This document shows, piece by piece, positions 26,095 to 35,603 of a DNA stretch of 64,000 bases; the first letter of the stretch is position 1; every line of letters begins with the position of its first letter. Under the pieces are notes generated by a model that worked only from the letters and a program-made list of their open reading frames with translations, did not search any database and was not told the origin of the DNA. Origin of the DNA: Anoxybacillus tepidamans PS2 (lineage in GTDB: Bacteria; Bacillota; Bacilli; Bacillales; Anoxybacillaceae); assembly GCF_000620165.1 (NCBI RefSeq), contig NZ_JHVN01000001.1:1-64000 (forward strand). The letters are read 5' to 3'. A program made the position numbers and the translations under genes.

Positions 26095-27396
26095 TTACAA
26101 AATTTTATCATAAATCAACGTCGGCGCTTCCACAAACTCCGCGGAAATTTTAATATGATCATATAGCATTTGCTTGACTTCATCCACTTGTTCGCTGTTG
26201 CTATAAATAGTTACAAGCGATTCACCTTTTTTCACCGTATCACCGATTTTTTTCCGCAGCACAAGTCCAACAGACAAATCAATCTTTGATTCTTTCGTCG
26301 CCCGCCCTGCACCGAGAAGCATCGCCGCTGTCCCGACCGCATCAGCAACAATTTCCGCCACCCAACCATCCTGCTTAGCTTCGAGCTCAAACCGGTATTT
26401 CGCCTCGGGCAGCTTGGATGGATTGTCAACAACGGACGCATCCCCTCCTTGCGCTGCTAAAAACGTTTTAAACGTCTCAAGCGCCGTTCCGTCTTTCATC
26501 GCCTGCTCTAACATCGCTCTTGCTTCTTCTAAAGAAGATGCCTTTTCCGCCAAATAGACCATATGGCTTCCGAGCACGAGGCAAAGCTCCTGTAAATCTT
26601 CTGGCCCTTCTCCTTTTAACGTATCGATTGCCTCTTTCACTTCTAAAGCGTTACCGATCGCATAGCCAAGAGGCTGGCTCATATCTGAAATGATCGCCAT
26701 CGTTTTCCGTCCAACGCGCTTGCCGATTTCCACCATCGCGCTTGCAAGCAACTTCGCATCAGCCAACTCTTTCATAAACGCTCCCGCGCCGGTTTTCACA
26801 TCTAGCACGATCGCATCCGCCCCTGCGGCGATTTTTTTGCTCATGATTGAGGAAGCAATAAGCGGAATGCTGTTGACCGTTGCTGTTACATCGCGGAGCG
26901 CATACAGCTTTTTATCGGCCGGCGTTAAGTTGCCTGTTTGTCCGATCACCGCAATTTTGTTCTTGTTGACGAGTTCAATAAATTGTTCGTTGTCAATTTC
27001 TACATGGAACCCTGGAACCGATTCGAGCTTATCAATCGTTCCGCCCGTATGGCCCAGTCCGCGGCCTGACATTTTCGCCACCGGGACGCCGACGGATGCA
27101 ACAAGCGGTCCTAAAACAAGCGTCGTCGTATCGCCCACGCCGCCTGTTGAATGCTTATCGACTTTAATACCTTCAATCTTCGATAAATCGATCGTATCGC
27201 CGGAATGAACCATCGCCATTGTCAATGCAGCCGTCTCTTCTTCCGTCATGCCGCGGAAAAACACTGCCATCGCCCACGCGCTCATTTGGTAGTCAGGAAT
27301 ATCGCCATTTGTATAGCCGTTAATAATAAACTCGATTTCTTCTTTTGTAAGAGCGTGCCCATCTCGCTTTTTCGCGATTAAATCTACCATTCTCAT
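26095..27396 (-). CDS. pdp: Pyrimidine-nucleoside phosphorylase
   Basis: The protein has 433 residues. The phosphorylase signature [20 protein letters not shown] is visible, with phosphate-binding [12 protein letters not shown]. It splits uridine, thymidine and deoxyuridine with phosphate. It follows punA by 15 nt in the salvage operon. Confidence 0.97.
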   Translation of the reverse strand: MRMVDLIAKKRDGHALTKEEIEFIINGYTNGDIPDYQMSAWAMAVFFRGMTEEETAALTMAMVHSGDTIDLSKIEGIKVDKHSTGGVGDTTTLVLGPLVASVGVPVAKMSGRGLGHTGGTIDKLESVPGFHVEIDNEQFIELVNKNKIAVIGQTGNLTPADKKLYALRDVTATVNSIPLIASSIMSKKIAAGADAIVLDVKTGAGAFMKELADAKLLASAMVEIGKRVGRKTMAIISDMSQPLGYAIGNALEVKEAIDTLKGEGPEDLQELCLVLGSHMVYLAEKASSLEEARAMLEQAMKDGTALETFKTFLAAQGGDASVVDNPSKLPEAKYRFELEAKQDGWVAEIVADAVGTAAMLLGAGRATKESKIDLSVGLVLRKKIGDTVKKGESLVTIYSNSEQVDEVKQMLYDHIKISAEFVEAPTLIYDKIL

Positions 27397-27411
27397 ACGA
27401 TCACCTTCGCC

Positions 27412-28236
27412 TTAATTTTTCGCCATTTCCGCCACAATCGCTTTGACCAATCGCAAGAAGTTCGCCTTCACTTTCTCTGTCGTTTCAATGACTTCATCAT
27501 GCGTAAGCGGCTGATCTAAAATGCCGGCCGCCATATTGGAGATGCATGAAATGCCTAACACCTCCATGTTCGCGTGACGCGCGACAATCACTTCCGGCAC
27601 TGTTGACATGCCGACCGCATCACCGCCTATCGTGCGAATCATGCGGATTTCTGCTGGCGTCTCATAAGAAGGACCCGTATTCCCAACATACACACCTTCT
27701 TGCACTCCGATTTGCAAGCGAGCAGCCACGTCTTTTGCCAACCGTCTTAGCCGTTTGCTGTAAGCTTCCGTCATATCCGGAAAGCGAACGCCGAACTCTG
27801 GATCGTTCGGTCCGATCAGCGGGTTCGTCCCCATATTATTAATATGATCAGAAATAATCATTAAGTCGCCCGGTTGGAACGATTCATTGACACCGCCCGC
27901 AGCATTTGTCACGATTAACTGCTGAACTCCAAGCGCTTTCATCACCCGAATCGGAAATGTCACTTTATCCAAACTGTATCCTTCATAGTAGTGAAAGCGG
28001 CCTTGCATCGCAACAACGGTCGCTCCCTCTAATTCACCATACACTAGTTGCCCCGCGTGGCCTTCTACCGTGGAGACCGGAAAACCGGGAATTTCGTGAT
28101 ACGGGATTTTAACAGCCCGCTCGATCTCCTCGGCTAAAACACCGAGCCCGGAGCCAAGAATAAGCCCGATTTTAGGCGGCGTTGCAAATTTTTCTTTTAA
28201 AAATTGTGCAGCTTGTTCAATTGCTGTGCGATCCAT
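27412..28236 (-). CDS. punA: Purine-nucleoside phosphorylase (trimeric type)
   Basis: The protein has 274 residues. Trimeric PNP motifs include LGSGLGVLAEE, GRFHYYEGYSLDKVTFPIRV and NAAGGVNESF; substrate Glu/Asn positions fit guanosine/inosine phosphorolysis. It is called pupG or punA in Bacillus. It lies between deoB and pdp, a nucleoside-catabolism operon. Confidence 0.97.
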   Translation of the reverse strand: MDRTAIEQAAQFLKEKFATPPKIGLILGSGLGVLAEEIERAVKIPYHEIPGFPVSTVEGHAGQLVYGELEGATVVAMQGRFHYYEGYSLDKVTFPIRVMKALGVQQLIVTNAAGGVNESFQPGDLMIISDHINNMGTNPLIGPNDPEFGVRFPDMTEAYSKRLRRLAKDVAARLQIGVQEGVYVGNTGPSYETPAEIRMIRTIGGDAVGMSTVPEVIVARHANMEVLGISCISNMAAGILDQPLTHDEVIETTEKVKANFLRLVKAIVAEMAKN

Positions 28237-28250
28237 AGATGTGCCCCTCC

Positions 28251-29432
28251 TTATTTTAATTCCGTTAAAAAGCTCGTTCCGTATTTCGGCATGTTGACCT
28301 GAAAGTTTTCCGCAATCGTCGCGCCGACATCAGCAAATGTTTGGCGAAGCGGCAATTCTTTTCCGCCGCTTGTGCTCGGGCTATAGACAAGAAGCGGCAC
28401 ATACTCGCGCGTATGGTCCGTTCCATGATGAACAGGGTCATTGCCGTGATCGGCGGTAATAATTAATAAGTCGTCGCTTTCTAAAAGCGGGAATACTTCC
28501 GACAGGCGCGCATCAAACTCCTCGAGCGCATCGCCATATCCTTTCGGGTCGCGGCGGTGACCGTATAAAGCATCAAAATCGACAAGATTTACAAAGCTTA
28601 ACCCTGTGAAGTCCATCTTTAACGTATCGATCAGCTTATCCATTCCGTCCATGTTCGATTTGGTGCGGAGTGCTTTCGTCACCCCTTCATTGTCGTAAAT
28701 ATCGGAAATTTTGCCGATCGCAATCACATCATAGCCAGCATCTTTCAATTCGTTCATTACCGTGCGGCCGAACGGCTTGAGCGCATAGTCATGGCGATTG
28801 GCTGTTCGTTGAAATTGTCCCGGCGTTCCAACAAACGGCCGGGCAATGACGCGGCCGACCATATATTTTTCATCTAGCGTTAATTCACGTGCAATTTGGC
28901 AAATGCGATACAACTCGTCAAGCGGTACGATCTCTTCATGGGCGGCAATTTGCAACACCGAATCGGCAGATGTATAAACGATCATCGCCCCTGTTTCCAT
29001 ATGTTCTTTGCCAAGTTCTTCAATAATCGCTGTGCCGCTTGCTGGTTTGTTGCCAATCACTTTACGCCCCGTCCGCTTTTCAAGTTCAGCGATCAGCTCT
29101 TGCGGAAATCCGTTCGGGAATACCTGAAACGGTTTATCGATGCGAAGCCCCATCAATTCCCAATGACCAGTCATCGTATCTTTTCCGGCAGATGCTTCCT
29201 GCATTTTTGTATAATAGGCAAGCGGCTCGTTCGCTTTTGGAATTCCTTTAATTTCCCGAATGTTGCTTAGGCCGAGCTTTGCCATATTGGGCATATTTAA
29301 GCCGCCGCGATGTTCGGCGATATGCCCAAGCGTATCGGCGCCTTTGTCGTTATATTTTTCTGCATCGGGCGCTTCACCGATGCCAACTGAATCCATCACT
29401 ATTAAAAAAATGCGTTTGTATGTATAGTTCAT
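28251..29432 (-). CDS. deoB: Phosphopentomutase
   Basis: The protein has 393 residues of the alkaline-phosphatase superfamily. Metal motifs: [16 protein letters not shown] at the N-terminus and [18 protein letters not shown] at the C-terminus. It interconverts (deoxy)ribose-1- and 5-phosphate released by punA and pdp. The ATG at 29432 has AGGAGG 7 nt upstream. It heads the salvage operon. Confidence 0.97.
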   Translation of the reverse strand: MNYTYKRIFLIVMDSVGIGEAPDAEKYNDKGADTLGHIAEHRGGLNMPNMAKLGLSNIREIKGIPKANEPLAYYTKMQEASAGKDTMTGHWELMGLRIDKPFQVFPNGFPQELIAELEKRTGRKVIGNKPASGTAIIEELGKEHMETGAMIVYTSADSVLQIAAHEEIVPLDELYRICQIARELTLDEKYMVGRVIARPFVGTPGQFQRTANRHDYALKPFGRTVMNELKDAGYDVIAIGKISDIYDNEGVTKALRTKSNMDGMDKLIDTLKMDFTGLSFVNLVDFDALYGHRRDPKGYGDALEEFDARLSEVFPLLESDDLLIITADHGNDPVHHGTDHTREYVPLLVYSPSTSGGKELPLRQTFADVGATIAENFQVNMPKYGTSFLTELK

Positions 29433-29535
29433 GTGAATTCCTCCTATTCGCCACAACATGATGCTCCCCGTATATCATGCCCTTATCTATTTTAAAGCAA
29501 GCAAACGATAGATTGGTCAGAAGTCTGACAACTAC

Positions 29536-29565
29536 ATTATAAAACGTTTTCATAAATACGTGCAA
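29536..29565 (-). promoter_or_regulatory. SigmaA promoter of the deoB operon with cre-like site
   Basis: On the minus strand TTGCAC (29560-29565) and TATAAT (29536-29541) are 18 nt apart. The spacer holds TGAAAACGTTTTAT (29540-29553), close to the CcpA catabolite-response consensus apart from its last CA. CcpA control of the corresponding Bacillus operon is known. Confidence 0.65.
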
Positions 29566-29595
29566 TAAATAAGTATGAACGTTTTTTTACAATAA

Positions 29596-29622
29596 GAACC
29601 CGCGCACGTTAAGCGCGCGGGT
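29596..29622 (-). terminator. Terminator overlapping the xerD stop
   Basis: CCCGCGC and GCGCGGG form a GC hairpin with the xerD stop codon in the loop, followed by TTCTTATTG on the minus strand. Confidence 0.6.
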
Positions 29623-30505
29623 GGTATTGCTTGTACACATCTTTTAACCTAGTTTTCGTCACATGCGTATAAATTTGCGTTGTGGAGATATCGGCATGGC
29701 CTAACAACTCCTGCACTGCCCGCAAATCGGCCCCATTTTCAAGCAAATGAGTCGCAAACGAATGTCTCAATGTATGCGGAGTTAATTCCTTTTGAATATT
29801 CGCCTCCTTGGCAAGCTTTTTTAAAATTTTCCAAAATCCTTGCCGTGTGAGCCGTTGTCCGTGATGATTCAAAAATAAAGCATCGGTTGTTCGCTTTTTC
29901 GGATCAAGAAGCTTTGGCCTTGCCTTTTCAATATAGACCTTTAGCGCCTCGAGCGCCAGACGGCCAATTGGCACGATCCGTTCTTTATTCCCCTTTCCAT
30001 AGCAACGGACAAAACCCATCGTCAAGTGGACATCCGCAAGGTTTAAGCCGACAAGTTCACTGACACGCATGCCAGTTGCATATAACAGTTCAAGCATCGC
30101 CTTATCGCGAATACCAAATGGAGTATTCGCTTTCGGAGTATCTAAAAGCGCCTCCACCTCCCCCATCGACAACACTTTCGGCAACGTTCGTTCCATCTGC
30201 GGCGTCTCAATATGAACGGAAGGATCTTGTTCCGTCGCTTTTTCACGCAGCAGAAATTGGTGAAATGAACGAATGGAAGCGATATGGCGCGCAATCGTTT
30301 TCGCCGAACTCCCCTTTTCTTTTAAAAACTTTAAAAATTGTAAAATGTGCAATCGCGATACATCATTCCAGGAACCGATTTGTTCGACGTGCTTCAAATA
30401 ATGAACATATTTTCGCAAATCGCGTTCATATGAAACAATTGTATTTTTGGCTAAGTTTCGTTCCACTGTCAAATAATGAAGAAAATCTTGCAATTCGTAT
30501 TCCAA
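29609..30505 (-). CDS. xerD: Site-specific tyrosine recombinase XerD
   Basis: The protein has 298 residues: a SAM-like N-terminal DNA-binding domain and a catalytic domain with R in [43 protein letters not shown] and the tyrosine in QIYTHV. With XerC (CodV) it resolves chromosome dimers at dif. It lies downstream of yqzK and fur, as in Bacillus (ripX). Confidence 0.95.
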   Translation of the reverse strand: MEYELQDFLHYLTVERNLAKNTIVSYERDLRKYVHYLKHVEQIGSWNDVSRLHILQFLKFLKEKGSSAKTIARHIASIRSFHQFLLREKATEQDPSVHIETPQMERTLPKVLSMGEVEALLDTPKANTPFGIRDKAMLELLYATGMRVSELVGLNLADVHLTMGFVRCYGKGNKERIVPIGRLALEALKVYIEKARPKLLDPKKRTTDALFLNHHGQRLTRQGFWKILKKLAKEANIQKELTPHTLRHSFATHLLENGADLRAVQELLGHADISTTQIYTHVTKTRLKDVYKQYHPRA

Positions 30506-30511
30506 CGCTCT

Positions 30512-30724
30512 CTACTCCCCATCGCGATAAAAAAGTATAAACCTCTCCAGCCAGTCCGTTGATGGTTTTTCTATCGTTGACACTTTCACCGCGGAACCTT
30601 GTGGCTCGTCATAACGGTGATAATTCTCATATTCTTGGTGAAACCATATAAGACTATAGTAAAATAAAAGCGTGCATCCCGTAAATAAAATAAACACTTT
30701 TACCATTTGCCAAACTGTTTTCAT
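30512..30724 (-). CDS. yqzK: YqzK family protein (DUF4227)
   Basis: The protein has 70 residues with a single hydrophobic helix (VKVFILFTGCTLLFYYSLIW) and a polar C-terminal part ending LERFILFYRDGE. Function unknown. It lies between fur and xerD, the same position as Bacillus yqzK, with a 6-nt gap to xerD. Confidence 0.85.
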   Translation of the reverse strand: MKTVWQMVKVFILFTGCTLLFYYSLIWFHQEYENYHRYDEPQGSAVKVSTIEKPSTDWLERFILFYRDGE

Positions 30725-30787
30725 GGGCTATCCTCCTCGCTATATGACACTTACTAAGAGGATATGCCACCATTTTTTCTATTTATA

Positions 30788-30822
30788 CATAAAAAACCTT
30801 TCCTATCGGAAAAGGTTTTTTA
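30788..30822 (-). terminator. Terminator of fur
   Basis: AAAAAACCTTTCC and GGAAAAGGTTTTTT pair around a TATC loop; it overlaps the fur stop codon. Confidence 0.85.
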
Positions 30823-31275
30823 CTCCTCATGTTTATCTTTTTCTTGGCAACGGTAACAAATGCCGTGAAACGTGAGCCGATGATCTTTAATTTTGAACTT
30901 CCAATCTCGTTCCACAATCGCTTCTACTTCCTCTAATAAATCTTCTTGAATCTCCGCTACCGATCCGCATTCAATACATACTAAATGGTGATGAAAATGC
31001 GTCGCCCCTTCTTGCCGAAGATCATACCGCGATACACCATCGCCAAAGTTAATTTTATCGACAATTTTTAATTCTGTTAACAACTCCAACGTTCGATAGA
31101 CTGTCGCCAAACCGATTTCGGGAGATTTTTCTTTAACGAGGAGGTAGACATCTTCCGCACTTAAATGATCTTCTTCATGCTCTAAGAGGACGCGCACGGT
31201 TGCTTCGCGTTGCGGCGTTAATTTATATCCAGCGGTATGCAGGAGTTTTTTGATTCGTTCAACCCGTTCTTCCAT
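30820..31275 (-). CDS. fur: Ferric uptake regulator family repressor
   Basis: The protein has 151 residues: winged helix (KLTPQREATVRVLLEHEEDH, GLATVYRTLELL) and metal domain with HFHHHLVCIECGS and CYRCQ zinc cysteines. It represses iron-uptake genes when iron is plentiful. The ATG at 31275 follows GAGGGAGGGAA. Fur and PerR are paralogs; gene order (yqzK-xerD) supports Fur. Confidence 0.92.
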   Translation of the reverse strand: MEERVERIKKLLHTAGYKLTPQREATVRVLLEHEEDHLSAEDVYLLVKEKSPEIGLATVYRTLELLTELKIVDKINFGDGVSRYDLRQEGATHFHHHLVCIECGSVAEIQEDLLEEVEAIVERDWKFKIKDHRLTFHGICYRCQEKDKHEE

Positions 31276-31304
31276 TTGATTCCCTCCCTCGTCATTCAAC
31301 TATC

Positions 31305-31334
31305 ATTATAACAAAAGAGGGAGGGAAGTATCAA
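31305..31334 (-). promoter_or_regulatory. SigmaA promoter of fur
   Basis: On the minus strand TTGATA (31329-31334), 18 nt, TATAAT (31305-31310). Confidence 0.7.
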
Positions 31335-31375
31335 AGTAAAATTATTATCAACAAATAAATAAAATGTTTACTTAT

Positions 31376-31390
31376 TGATAATAATTATTA
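31376..31390. promoter_or_regulatory. Fur/PerR-type box upstream of fur
   Basis: TGATAAT-A-ATTATTA is a 7-1-7 inverted repeat with one mismatch to the Fur box half-sites and, equally, one per half to the PerR box. An inverted partial copy lies at 31340-31354. PerR control of fur is known in Bacillus. Confidence 0.5.
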
Positions 31391-32032
31391 GTTTTTCATT
31401 AATTCAATCACTTGCTTCATGACTACAGGCGAAACATACGCCTCTAAAGAAGCAGATGCAAGTAAAAACACGCTAATGATCACCATCACAAATGTGTAAC
31501 GGATAATCATCGGAAAAATCGGTTCATGCATTCGCTTTATAAATTGATTTCGCACCATTTTCAACGAAAAAGAAACAGAAACGACCCCCATCACAATAAA
31601 AGCAGGAATCACAATAAAATTTTGCGGCATAACGGAAACAAACGACAGCAAAAATCCTTGCCAGCCCATTTGATTGACGAGAAATCCGACCGTAAAGCCG
31701 ACAACAACTCCCTTTAAAAATAGCAAAATTAAAATAATTGGTAGCCCGATAATAGAAATTCCGAGCACCCACATGAATCCGACATATTTTAAATTGTGAA
31801 AATAGCTTTGTTGAAACATGTCATTTGCGCTTGCAAATTCTCCCTTCGATACTTGTCCGAAAAATTGGGTTAAATAGTAATATAAATCTTGTTTTTGACT
31901 GAAATTTAAACTATTAACGACAATAGCACCAAAAATGACGCCCATCAGAAACAAGACAATAATAAACAAATAAATTGACGCATGCTCTCGCATATGCATG
32001 GCAACGGTTGATTTCAGCGGTGGTCTTCTCAT
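31388..32032 (-). CDS. spoIIM: Stage II sporulation protein M
   Basis: The protein has 214 residues with about five membrane helices and the central GWQGFLLSFVSVMPQNFIVI segment of the family. With SpoIID and SpoIIP it drives engulfment of the forespore. It starts after TAGGAGG and has a sigmaE-type promoter upstream. Confidence 0.96.
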   Translation of the reverse strand: MRRPPLKSTVAMHMREHASIYLFIIVLFLMGVIFGAIVVNSLNFSQKQDLYYYLTQFFGQVSKGEFASANDMFQQSYFHNLKYVGFMWVLGISIIGLPIILILLFLKGVVVGFTVGFLVNQMGWQGFLLSFVSVMPQNFIVIPAFIVMGVVSVSFSLKMVRNQFIKRMHEPIFPMIIRYTFVMVIISVFLLASASLEAYVSPVVMKQVIELMKN

Positions 32033-32065
32033 TTCTCTCTCGTCCTCCTATTTCGCTCTTACTAG

Positions 32066-32093
32066 ATTGTATGAAAAAAGAGCGTATCTATGA
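32066..32093 (-). promoter_or_regulatory. SigmaE-type promoter of spoIIM
   Basis: On the minus strand TCATAGA (32087-32093) and CATACAAT (32066-32073) are separated by 13 nt. CATACAAT is an exact sigmaE -10 match, fitting mother-cell expression. Confidence 0.75.
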
Positions 32094-32111
32094 CAGATTT
32101 GAGAGAAAAGA

Positions 32112-32138
32112 GAAAAACCGCTTCTATCTTGAAGCGAT
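32112..32138 (-). terminator. Terminator of nudF-endoQ
   Basis: CGCTTC and GAAGCG pair with the stop codon of the EndoQ-like gene in the loop, followed by GTTTTTCTC on the minus strand. Confidence 0.65.
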
Positions 32139-33287
32139 TTTTCCGTATTTCCCCGCGCCTCCCGCTTCAATCGAAAGCTGGCCGGAACGGGCGAGCACAA
32201 TCAACTTGGCGAGCTTTTCCCCCGCTACATCGGCTATTTCTGCTTCCGTCGCCTCGTGCAAAATGCGCATTTCCGTTCCAAAATGCCGAAGCAACTTTTC
32301 ATACGTTTTTTTGCCAATGCCGGGAATGAACTCAAGCGGCACTTGATAAATGTATGGAGGACGCGGTGGCCCGTTGTTTGCGGTTTTCAGTTCTTCCAGC
32401 CGGTCAAACACCCCTTTCACAAACCGATGGTGTCCGCACGATGCGCAGCGCTCATCGGACGTCTCCATCGGCGCCGCACATTGTTCACACGCTGTTTGAT
32501 GGTATTTGCCAAGCCTTGGATTAAAGCCATAATTGGCGACAATCGAACAATTTTCTTCTTGGTATAGCGCTTTTTTCAACTCGGCAAATGTCGGGGCGTT
32601 CATGCGAATGATTTGATATTCGCGCGCGATTTTCGGTAATGAATGGGCATCTGAATTCGATACATACGGATAGCGATGCAGTTCAGCGATTTGGTCGGCC
32701 ATCGCTGAGTCAGCGCTCAGCCCAAGCTCAATCGCATCGATCAAGTCTGGGTCAAACACTTCGGTTAAGCTGCGGCGAACCCCTTTGCCGTATAAACTTT
32801 TAAACGGCGTAAACGCATGCGCCGGGATAAAAAGCCCGCCTAGTTCTTTTACAAATTGCTGCAGCTCTCGCCCTGTTCCGTACATGCGCTGCGAGCTGAG
32901 AGAGATGTTTTTGACGCGCGTTTTAAGCCACTGGGAAAACTCACGCATCGCCACCACCGTCGGCAAAAACACGAGCACATGAATCGGGCCTTGGCAATGC
33001 GCGTCATAAATTTCGATTTCGCTTCCTAATAAAACTGTCACATCGCCAGCCCCTACGCCGCCTTCTGCATGCTCCGTCCAGCCATTCTGTTCCGCCATTC
33101 GCTCAAGTTCATTGAGCACGTCCGGAACGTGGCTGTCAATGACGCCCACCATTTGCAAGCCTTTGACGCGCGCCGCTTCGTCGACAATGTTGGGAAGCGT
33201 CAACGTTCGCGCCCCCGTAATTTTCACCGGTTTGCCGGAAGCGGTGCGGCCGATGTGAATATGTAGATCGACGTAATAATTTTTCAT
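32124..33287 (-). CDS. EndoQ-like PHP-domain DNA repair nuclease (YqxK)
   Basis: The protein has 387 residues. The PHP domain begins YYVDLHIHIGRTASGKPVKI and continues with GVIDSHVPDVL, LLGSEIEIYD and PYVSNSDAHSLPKIAREYQI. A zinc-ribbon (CEQCAAP ... CASCGHH) follows at about 275-300 and a helix-hairpin-helix (IPGIGKKTYEKLLRHFG) near 325. EndoQ enzymes nick DNA 5' of deaminated bases and abasic sites; they are known from Thermococcales and some Bacillales. It overlaps the nudF stop by 4 nt, forming a genome/nucleotide quality pair. Confidence 0.85.
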   Translation of the reverse strand: MKNYYVDLHIHIGRTASGKPVKITGARTLTLPNIVDEAARVKGLQMVGVIDSHVPDVLNELERMAEQNGWTEHAEGGVGAGDVTVLLGSEIEIYDAHCQGPIHVLVFLPTVVAMREFSQWLKTRVKNISLSSQRMYGTGRELQQFVKELGGLFIPAHAFTPFKSLYGKGVRRSLTEVFDPDLIDAIELGLSADSAMADQIAELHRYPYVSNSDAHSLPKIAREYQIIRMNAPTFAELKKALYQEENCSIVANYGFNPRLGKYHQTACEQCAAPMETSDERCASCGHHRFVKGVFDRLEELKTANNGPPRPPYIYQVPLEFIPGIGKKTYEKLLRHFGTEMRILHEATEAEIADVAGEKLAKLIVLARSGQLSIEAGGAGKYGKIASR

Positions 33288-33835
33288 CGTTTCAACGCCT
33301 GCTGCAGTTGTAGATATTGCAATGCATATGCCGTTTTGGCATCGTAAATTTCTTTGTTTTCAAGCATGGTTAACGCCTCCTCTAACGTGACTTCCAACAG
33401 ATCGACAAACTCGTCTTCATCAAGCCCAGCCGCATCGTCAAGCTTTTGCAACCCTTCAGCCACATACAAATGAATCAACTCATCGGCAAATCCCGGCGAT
33501 GTGTAAAACGAAATGAGATGGCGCATCTCCCGCGCTGCGTATCCGGTTTCCTCTTCTAACTCGCGGCGAGCAGTCACAACCGGCTCTTCCCCTTTTTCCA
33601 ATTTTCCGGCCGGAATTTCGACCAATGCACGTTCGAGCGCTTTTCGATATTGGCGGACGAGCACTAATTTTCCTTCATTTGTGACCGGAATGATCGCCAC
33701 CGCTCCTGGATGCTTCACGATTTCCCGCTTGCTTGTTTTGCCGTTTGGCAGCTCGACATCCTCTACATATACATCGATCACCTTGCCGCTAAAAATGGGT
33801 TCTTTTCGAATCGTCTTTTCCACTAAATGTTCCAT
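33284..33835 (-). CDS. nudF: ADP-ribose pyrophosphatase NudF
   Basis: The protein has 183 residues. The Nudix box is GKLEKGEEPVVTARRELEEE plus TGY. It hydrolyses ADP-ribose to AMP and ribose-5-phosphate. The start at 33835 (MEHLVEKTIRKEPIFSG) follows CGGGAGCG; a longer frame to 33868 lacks a site. Confidence 0.93.
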   Translation of the reverse strand: MEHLVEKTIRKEPIFSGKVIDVYVEDVELPNGKTSKREIVKHPGAVAIIPVTNEGKLVLVRQYRKALERALVEIPAGKLEKGEEPVVTARRELEEETGYAAREMRHLISFYTSPGFADELIHLYVAEGLQKLDDAAGLDEDEFVDLLEVTLEEALTMLENKEIYDAKTAYALQYLQLQQALKR

Positions 33836-33921
33836 TATATTCGCTCCCGTCTTTTTATCATTTCCCATTTGAATTGTACTATAATGGAATGGAGAAAATC
33901 ACCTATTGAGGAGGTCCAATG

Positions 33922-34842
33922 ATGAACAAACGGCGCATCGGGACATCGGATTTATATGTGAGTGAAATCGGGCTCGGCTGCATGTCGCTTGGAACAGATG
34001 AACAAAAAGCGATCCGCCTGATTCATGAAGCGTTAGAGCGCGGCATTAATTATTTAGACACGGCCGATTTGTATGATCGCGGGTTGAACGAGGAGTTTGT
34101 CGGAAAAGCGCTCAAGGGGAAACGCGACCAAGTCGTGCTTGCGACGAAAGTGGGGAATCGCTGGAACAATGATGGCAACGGCTGGTTTTGGGATCCTTCG
34201 AAAGCGCATATTAAAACGGCAGTAAAAGAAAGCTTGCGCCGTCTGCAAACCGATTATATTGACTTATACCAGCTGCACGGCGGCACGATTGACGATCCGA
34301 TCGATGAGACAATCGAAGCGTTTGAAGAGCTGAAACAAGAAGGGGTGATCCGCCACTATGGCATCTCTTCCATCCGCCCAAACGTCATTCGCGAATATGT
34401 CAAGCGTTCCAATATCGTCAGCGTCATGATGCAATACAGTTTGCTCGACCGCCGGCCAGAGGAATTGTTTCCGCTTTTAAAAGAACATAAAATTAGCGTC
34501 ATCGCCCGCGGGCCGGTCGCAAAAGGCTTGTTGACGGAAAGACCGCTTGAAGCGGCAAGCGAGAGCGTAAAGCAGCATGGATATCTTGATTATACATACG
34601 AAGAGCTGCAATTATTGCTGCCGACGTTAAAAGAGCGAACGGCTCCGAACCGTTCCTTGACCGCAGCCGCTTTGCAGTTTTGCCTTTATGACTCTGTGGT
34701 TGCTGCCGCCATTCCAGGTGCGAGCAGTCTTGAGCAGCTCGCAGAAAATATCGCCGCCGCGTCCGCCCACAAGTTGACGCAAGACGAATACGAATGGCTG
34801 CGCCAGCAGACGAAAGCGTCCGTGTACGAGGCGCATCGATAA
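33922..34842 (+). CDS. yqkF: Aldo/keto reductase YqkF
   Basis: The protein has 306 residues, a TIM-barrel NADPH-dependent reductase. Catalytic Asp and Tyr in YLDTADLYDRG, Lys in VLATKVGNRW and His in DLYQLHGGTIDD are visible. Substrate unknown. Two ATGs (33919, 33922) follow GAGGAGGT; the second has the better spacing. Divergent from nudF, as in Bacillus. Confidence 0.92.
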   Translation: MNKRRIGTSDLYVSEIGLGCMSLGTDEQKAIRLIHEALERGINYLDTADLYDRGLNEEFVGKALKGKRDQVVLATKVGNRWNNDGNGWFWDPSKAHIKTAVKESLRRLQTDYIDLYQLHGGTIDDPIDETIEAFEELKQEGVIRHYGISSIRPNVIREYVKRSNIVSVMMQYSLLDRRPEELFPLLKEHKISVIARGPVAKGLLTERPLEAASESVKQHGYLDYTYEELQLLLPTLKERTAPNRSLTAAALQFCLYDSVVAAAIPGASSLEQLAENIAAASAHKLTQDEYEWLRQQTKASVYEAHR

Positions 34843-34845
34843 ACA

Positions 34846-34877
34846 AAAAGAGCTAACAGCGTTTGTTAGCTCTTTTT
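34846..34877. terminator. Bidirectional terminator between yqkF and yqkE
   Basis: AAAAAGAGCTAACA and TTGTTAGCTCTTTTTT form a symmetrical hairpin. Confidence 0.9.
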
Positions 34878-35119
34878 TACTTAAACTTCCGCCAATCTAA
34901 GTTGCTTTCATTCAACAATTCTTCAAACGTCTTCTGCTTTTCGCGCCGCTTCATTTCTTCGCGTTTGCGCGCTTCTTCTTCCTCTTTTTTCCGCTTTTCC
35001 TCCGCTTCTAATTCGCTCTTTTTCGCGCGCAGCTTTGCATACAAATCAGAAGTAAGGCGATCTTTTAGCATCATTTTTTCATCGTCTTGGTTCATGGAAA
35101 CCCGCTGTCTTTTTTTCAC
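34877..35119 (-). CDS. yqkE: YqkE family protein (DUF3886)
   Basis: The protein has 80 residues, extremely charged: a Lys/Glu-rich coiled coil (LRAKKSELEAEEKRKKEEEE) ending LLNESNLDWRKFK. It matches Bacillus YqkE in size, composition and position. Function unknown. Confidence 0.8.
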   Translation of the reverse strand: MKKRQRVSMNQDDEKMMLKDRLTSDLYAKLRAKKSELEAEEKRKKEEEEARKREEMKRREKQKTFEELLNESNLDWRKFK

Positions 35120-35202
35120 CGCAAATCCCCCCTAGCGAATAAAAACGTCATCATTTTTTCATGATAAGAAAGCACATCATTTAAGGAAAGGAGACTCGTT
35201 TG

Positions 35203-35322
35203 ATGGCTAACAACCGCGGACAAAAAGGCAAACCGTCGGCAGATACAGTCAAACCGATGATCGCCAAAGAAGAACTTGAAAAAGCGATCCATCCGACCAA
35301 GCGGCAAAACACGCCGCAATAA
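35203..35322 (+). CDS. Small basic hypothetical protein, 39 residues
   Basis: It encodes MANNRGQKGKPSADTVKPMI and then AKEELEKAIHPTKRQNTPQ, with AAGGAAAGGAG 9 nt before the ATG. It is hydrophilic and Lys/Pro-rich. It is divergent from yqkE. I do not recognise a family. Confidence 0.6.
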   Translation: MANNRGQKGKPSADTVKPMIAKEELEKAIHPTKRQNTPQ

Positions 35323-35327
35323 CCAAA

Positions 35328-35361
35328 CGATTGGAGGCGGTCAAACGACTCGCCTTCAATC
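35328..35361. terminator. Hairpin between the 39-residue gene and yqkC
   Basis: CGATTGGAGGCG and CGCCTTCAATCG form a stem between convergent genes; no strong T-run, so termination may be weak. Confidence 0.4.
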
Positions 35362-35363
35362 GC

Positions 35364-35603
35364 TTATAAAATTTCTGTAATATGCGGCATATGTTCATTC
35401 ATCCAAGCGATCGCTTCATCGAGCGTGGCAAACTCCGTTGTTTCAAACGTCATCTCGTCTTGCAATAGCCACACATCTTTCTTTTCTTGATAAACGCCAG
35501 CAACCGACCAATGCAGCAAACTGTACGGGTCGTTTTCATGGGTAAACGACACCCATGTTTTTTGCTTGGCGATATTTTCGATTTGTTTTAGTTTGTCATT
35601 CAT
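35364..35603 (-). CDS. yqkC: YqkC family protein (DUF2552)
   Basis: The protein has 79 residues (82 if a GTG at 35612 is used). Segments [20 protein letters not shown] and [17 protein letters not shown] match YqkC. Function unknown. GGAAGTGA lies 9 nt before ATG 35603. It overlaps the end of yqkB. Confidence 0.82.
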   Translation of the reverse strand: MNDKLKQIENIAKQKTWVSFTHENDPYSLLHWSVAGVYQEKKDVWLLQDEMTFETTEFATLDEAIAWMNEHMPHITEIL

